Source: Acidimicrobiia bacterium
Lineage (GTDB): Bacteria > Actinomycetota > Acidimicrobiia > Acidimicrobiales > Bin134
Reading direction: 5' to 3'
Length of the DNA: 32,845 bases
Assembly: GCA_022822905.1 (NCBI GenBank)
Contig: JAJDYE010000008.1
Location: forward strand, 1 to 32,845
Of this stretch, positions 31,963 to 32,845 are shown in pieces. Within the stretch, counting starts at the first letter, position 1. Every line of letters begins with the position of its first letter. The position numbers and the translations under genes are program-made. The notes under the pieces were generated by a model. The model had not been told where the DNA came from and did not search any database. It worked only from the letters and a program-made list of their open reading frames with translations.

Positions 31963-32845
31963 ATGAGCGACCCGTCTCGGGTTCGCTTCCCCTGGCACCG
32001 GTCCGCAGTCAGGGTGCTGACCACCGTCGTAGCCACGGCCGCTTCCCTTGTTGTGATCTCCACCGTGGTGTACCTGGCCTCGGGAGAGATAAGTGGGGTG
32101 GACGACGCCATCTTCGAGTCGGTGGCTGGCTTTACCACTACCTCTCTCACTGTGGTGGACCCCGAGGCGCTGCCTACCTGGCTGCTCACATGGCGGGCCT
32201 TGACCCAGTGGCTGGGCGGCTTGGGCGGCCTGATGCTCGCCTTAGTGGTGGTGCCGGCCTTCGGGGGACAGCGGCGGCTGAGCGAGGTGGCCGAGGGCCG
32301 AGGGCGACGGGCAGTGCTGGCGAGGACGTGGTCGCACAACACCCAACGGGTGGTCTTGACCTATATGGGCCTCACGTTCTTGGTGTTTGCGGCCTACTAC
32401 GCGGCGGGTATGGGCGTGTTCGACGCCGCCACCTTCGGGCTCACCACCGCATCCACCGGAGGATTCGCCAACTACCGAGACTCATTCGCCCACTTCGACT
32501 CAGCAGCAATCGAGTGGGTGGGCGCCGGAGCCATGGCCCTTGCCGGCGTGTCCGTGGCCGCGTTGGTATGGATGGTGCGGGGGAAAGTGCAGGCCTTGTG
32601 GCGATCGACCGAGCTCAAGCTCTACGCCTGCCTGATTATTGGGTCGACGGTGTTGGTGGCGGCATGGACGTGGACCGATACCGGCGGTGGTGCCGACACC
32701 ATCCGAGAGTCGTTTTTTGTCGTCACCTCGTCGATCAGCACCACCGGTTTCCGAGTCGCAGATTGGGGCTATTGGGTGGCCGCGCCCCAAGTTCTGCTGC
32801 TGTTGCTTATCGGGGTGGGCTCGATGGCGGGCTCGGCCGGGGGCG
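31963..32845 (+). CDS. trkH: Trk-type K+ transporter membrane subunit TrkH (partial, runs off the window)
   Basis: About 294 codons are visible in one open frame with no stop. It opens with a basic stretch (PSRVRFPWHRSAVRVL) and a membrane helix, then pore-loop regions with the selectivity-filter character of TrkH: ESVAGFTTTSLTVVD, FGLTTASTGGFANY and VVTSSISTTGFRVADW, separated by hydrophobic helices such as LVVISTVVYLASG, LMLALVVVPAF and LIIGSTVLVAAWTW. The fourth pore region would lie to the right of the window. It forms the K+-conducting dimer gated by TrkA. ATG is eight bases after the TrkA relic stop, in the same operon. Confidence 0.9.
   Translation, partial: MSDPSRVRFPWHRSAVRVLTTVVATAASLVVISTVVYLASGEISGVDDAIFESVAGFTTTSLTVVDPEALPTWLLTWRALTQWLGGLGGLMLALVVVPAFGGQRRLSEVAEGRGRRAVLARTWSHNTQRVVLTYMGLTFLVFAAYYAAGMGVFDAATFGLTTASTGGFANYRDSFAHFDSAAIEWVGAGAMALAGVSVAALVWMVRGKVQALWRSTELKLYACLIIGSTVLVAAWTWTDTGGGADTIRESFFVVTSSISTTGFRVADWGYWVAAPQVLLLLLIGVGSMAGSAGG

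Noticed and set aside
30013..31998. 661-codon minus-strand open frame opposite the cyclo-ligase and trkA genes
   Set aside because: It is antisense to two well-recognised genes, rich in H, G, Q and R as expected of a shadow frame in GC-rich DNA, with no recognisable motif.

Overview
The window is high-GC DNA with compact, mostly metabolic gene content. It looks like an actinobacterial chromosome. Several features suggest an uncultured, free-living or host-associated relative of the Acidimicrobiia, but this is inference, because no rRNA or marker gene is present. The supporting features are a mycobacterial-style CysQ phosphatase, a DUF2510 protein, an actinobacterial RecQ-PRTase helicase, a K+-type membrane pyrophosphatase, many GTG starts, and many genes with a TAnnnT hexamer only 6-9 nt before the start codon, as expected for leaderless mRNAs. 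No tRNA, rRNA or CRISPR array was found.

Layout. 1-2270 is accessory DNA: a transposase tail at the window edge, a displaced 3' end of an ABC permease, a RelE/Phd toxin-antitoxin pair, paired direct repeats, and a predicted PD-(D/E)XK nuclease with an EVE-like reader domain. A 26-bp perfect direct repeat flanks this block. 2275-4840 (minus) is a three-gene ABC-2 exporter operon. 4998-21485 is a patchwork of catabolic enzymes, many divergently arranged: an FadH/old yellow enzyme-like reductase, an FAH-family hydrolase, a BKACE-like lyase, a MaoC protein, CysQ, a Gfo/Idh/MocA dehydrogenase, a sugar-isomerase-like barrel protein, an amidohydrolase, two zinc alcohol dehydrogenases, a NIPSNAP protein, a SnoaL-like protein, a dienelactone hydrolase, a 3-hydroxyacyl-CoA dehydrogenase and a lipoprotein hydrolase. 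This mix suits scavenging of varied carboxylic, cyclic and CoA-linked substrates, but no single pathway can be assigned.

21509-24741 (minus) is a second accessory block of visibly lower GC: a 38-codon ORF, a RecQ-family helicase fused to a phosphoribosyltransferase domain, and a divergent DprA/SMF-like protein, all tightly coupled. The helicase is split by a one-base frameshift at a G tract. This is the best candidate for a conflict or DNA-repair system. It is followed by a small secreted cysteine protein, an AlkB-family dioxygenase, a J-domain protein and an alpha/beta hydrolase.

27674-32845 is housekeeping and ion homeostasis: membrane pyrophosphatase HppA, 5-formyltetrahydrofolate cyclo-ligase, and the TrkA/TrkH potassium uptake pair. 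TrkH runs off the window. A K+-dependent pyrophosphatase close to a K+ uptake system is a sensible pairing.

Two cross-cutting signals stand out. One is the repeated TAnnnT-N6-start arrangement, including a divergent pair whose start codons overlap inside CCATGG. The other is a series of short tandem or dispersed duplications placed exactly at gene ends or starts: permease 3' end, trkA 3' end, the triplicated start of the 4998 gene, the 3' end of the NIPSNAP gene, and the cysQ 5' end.
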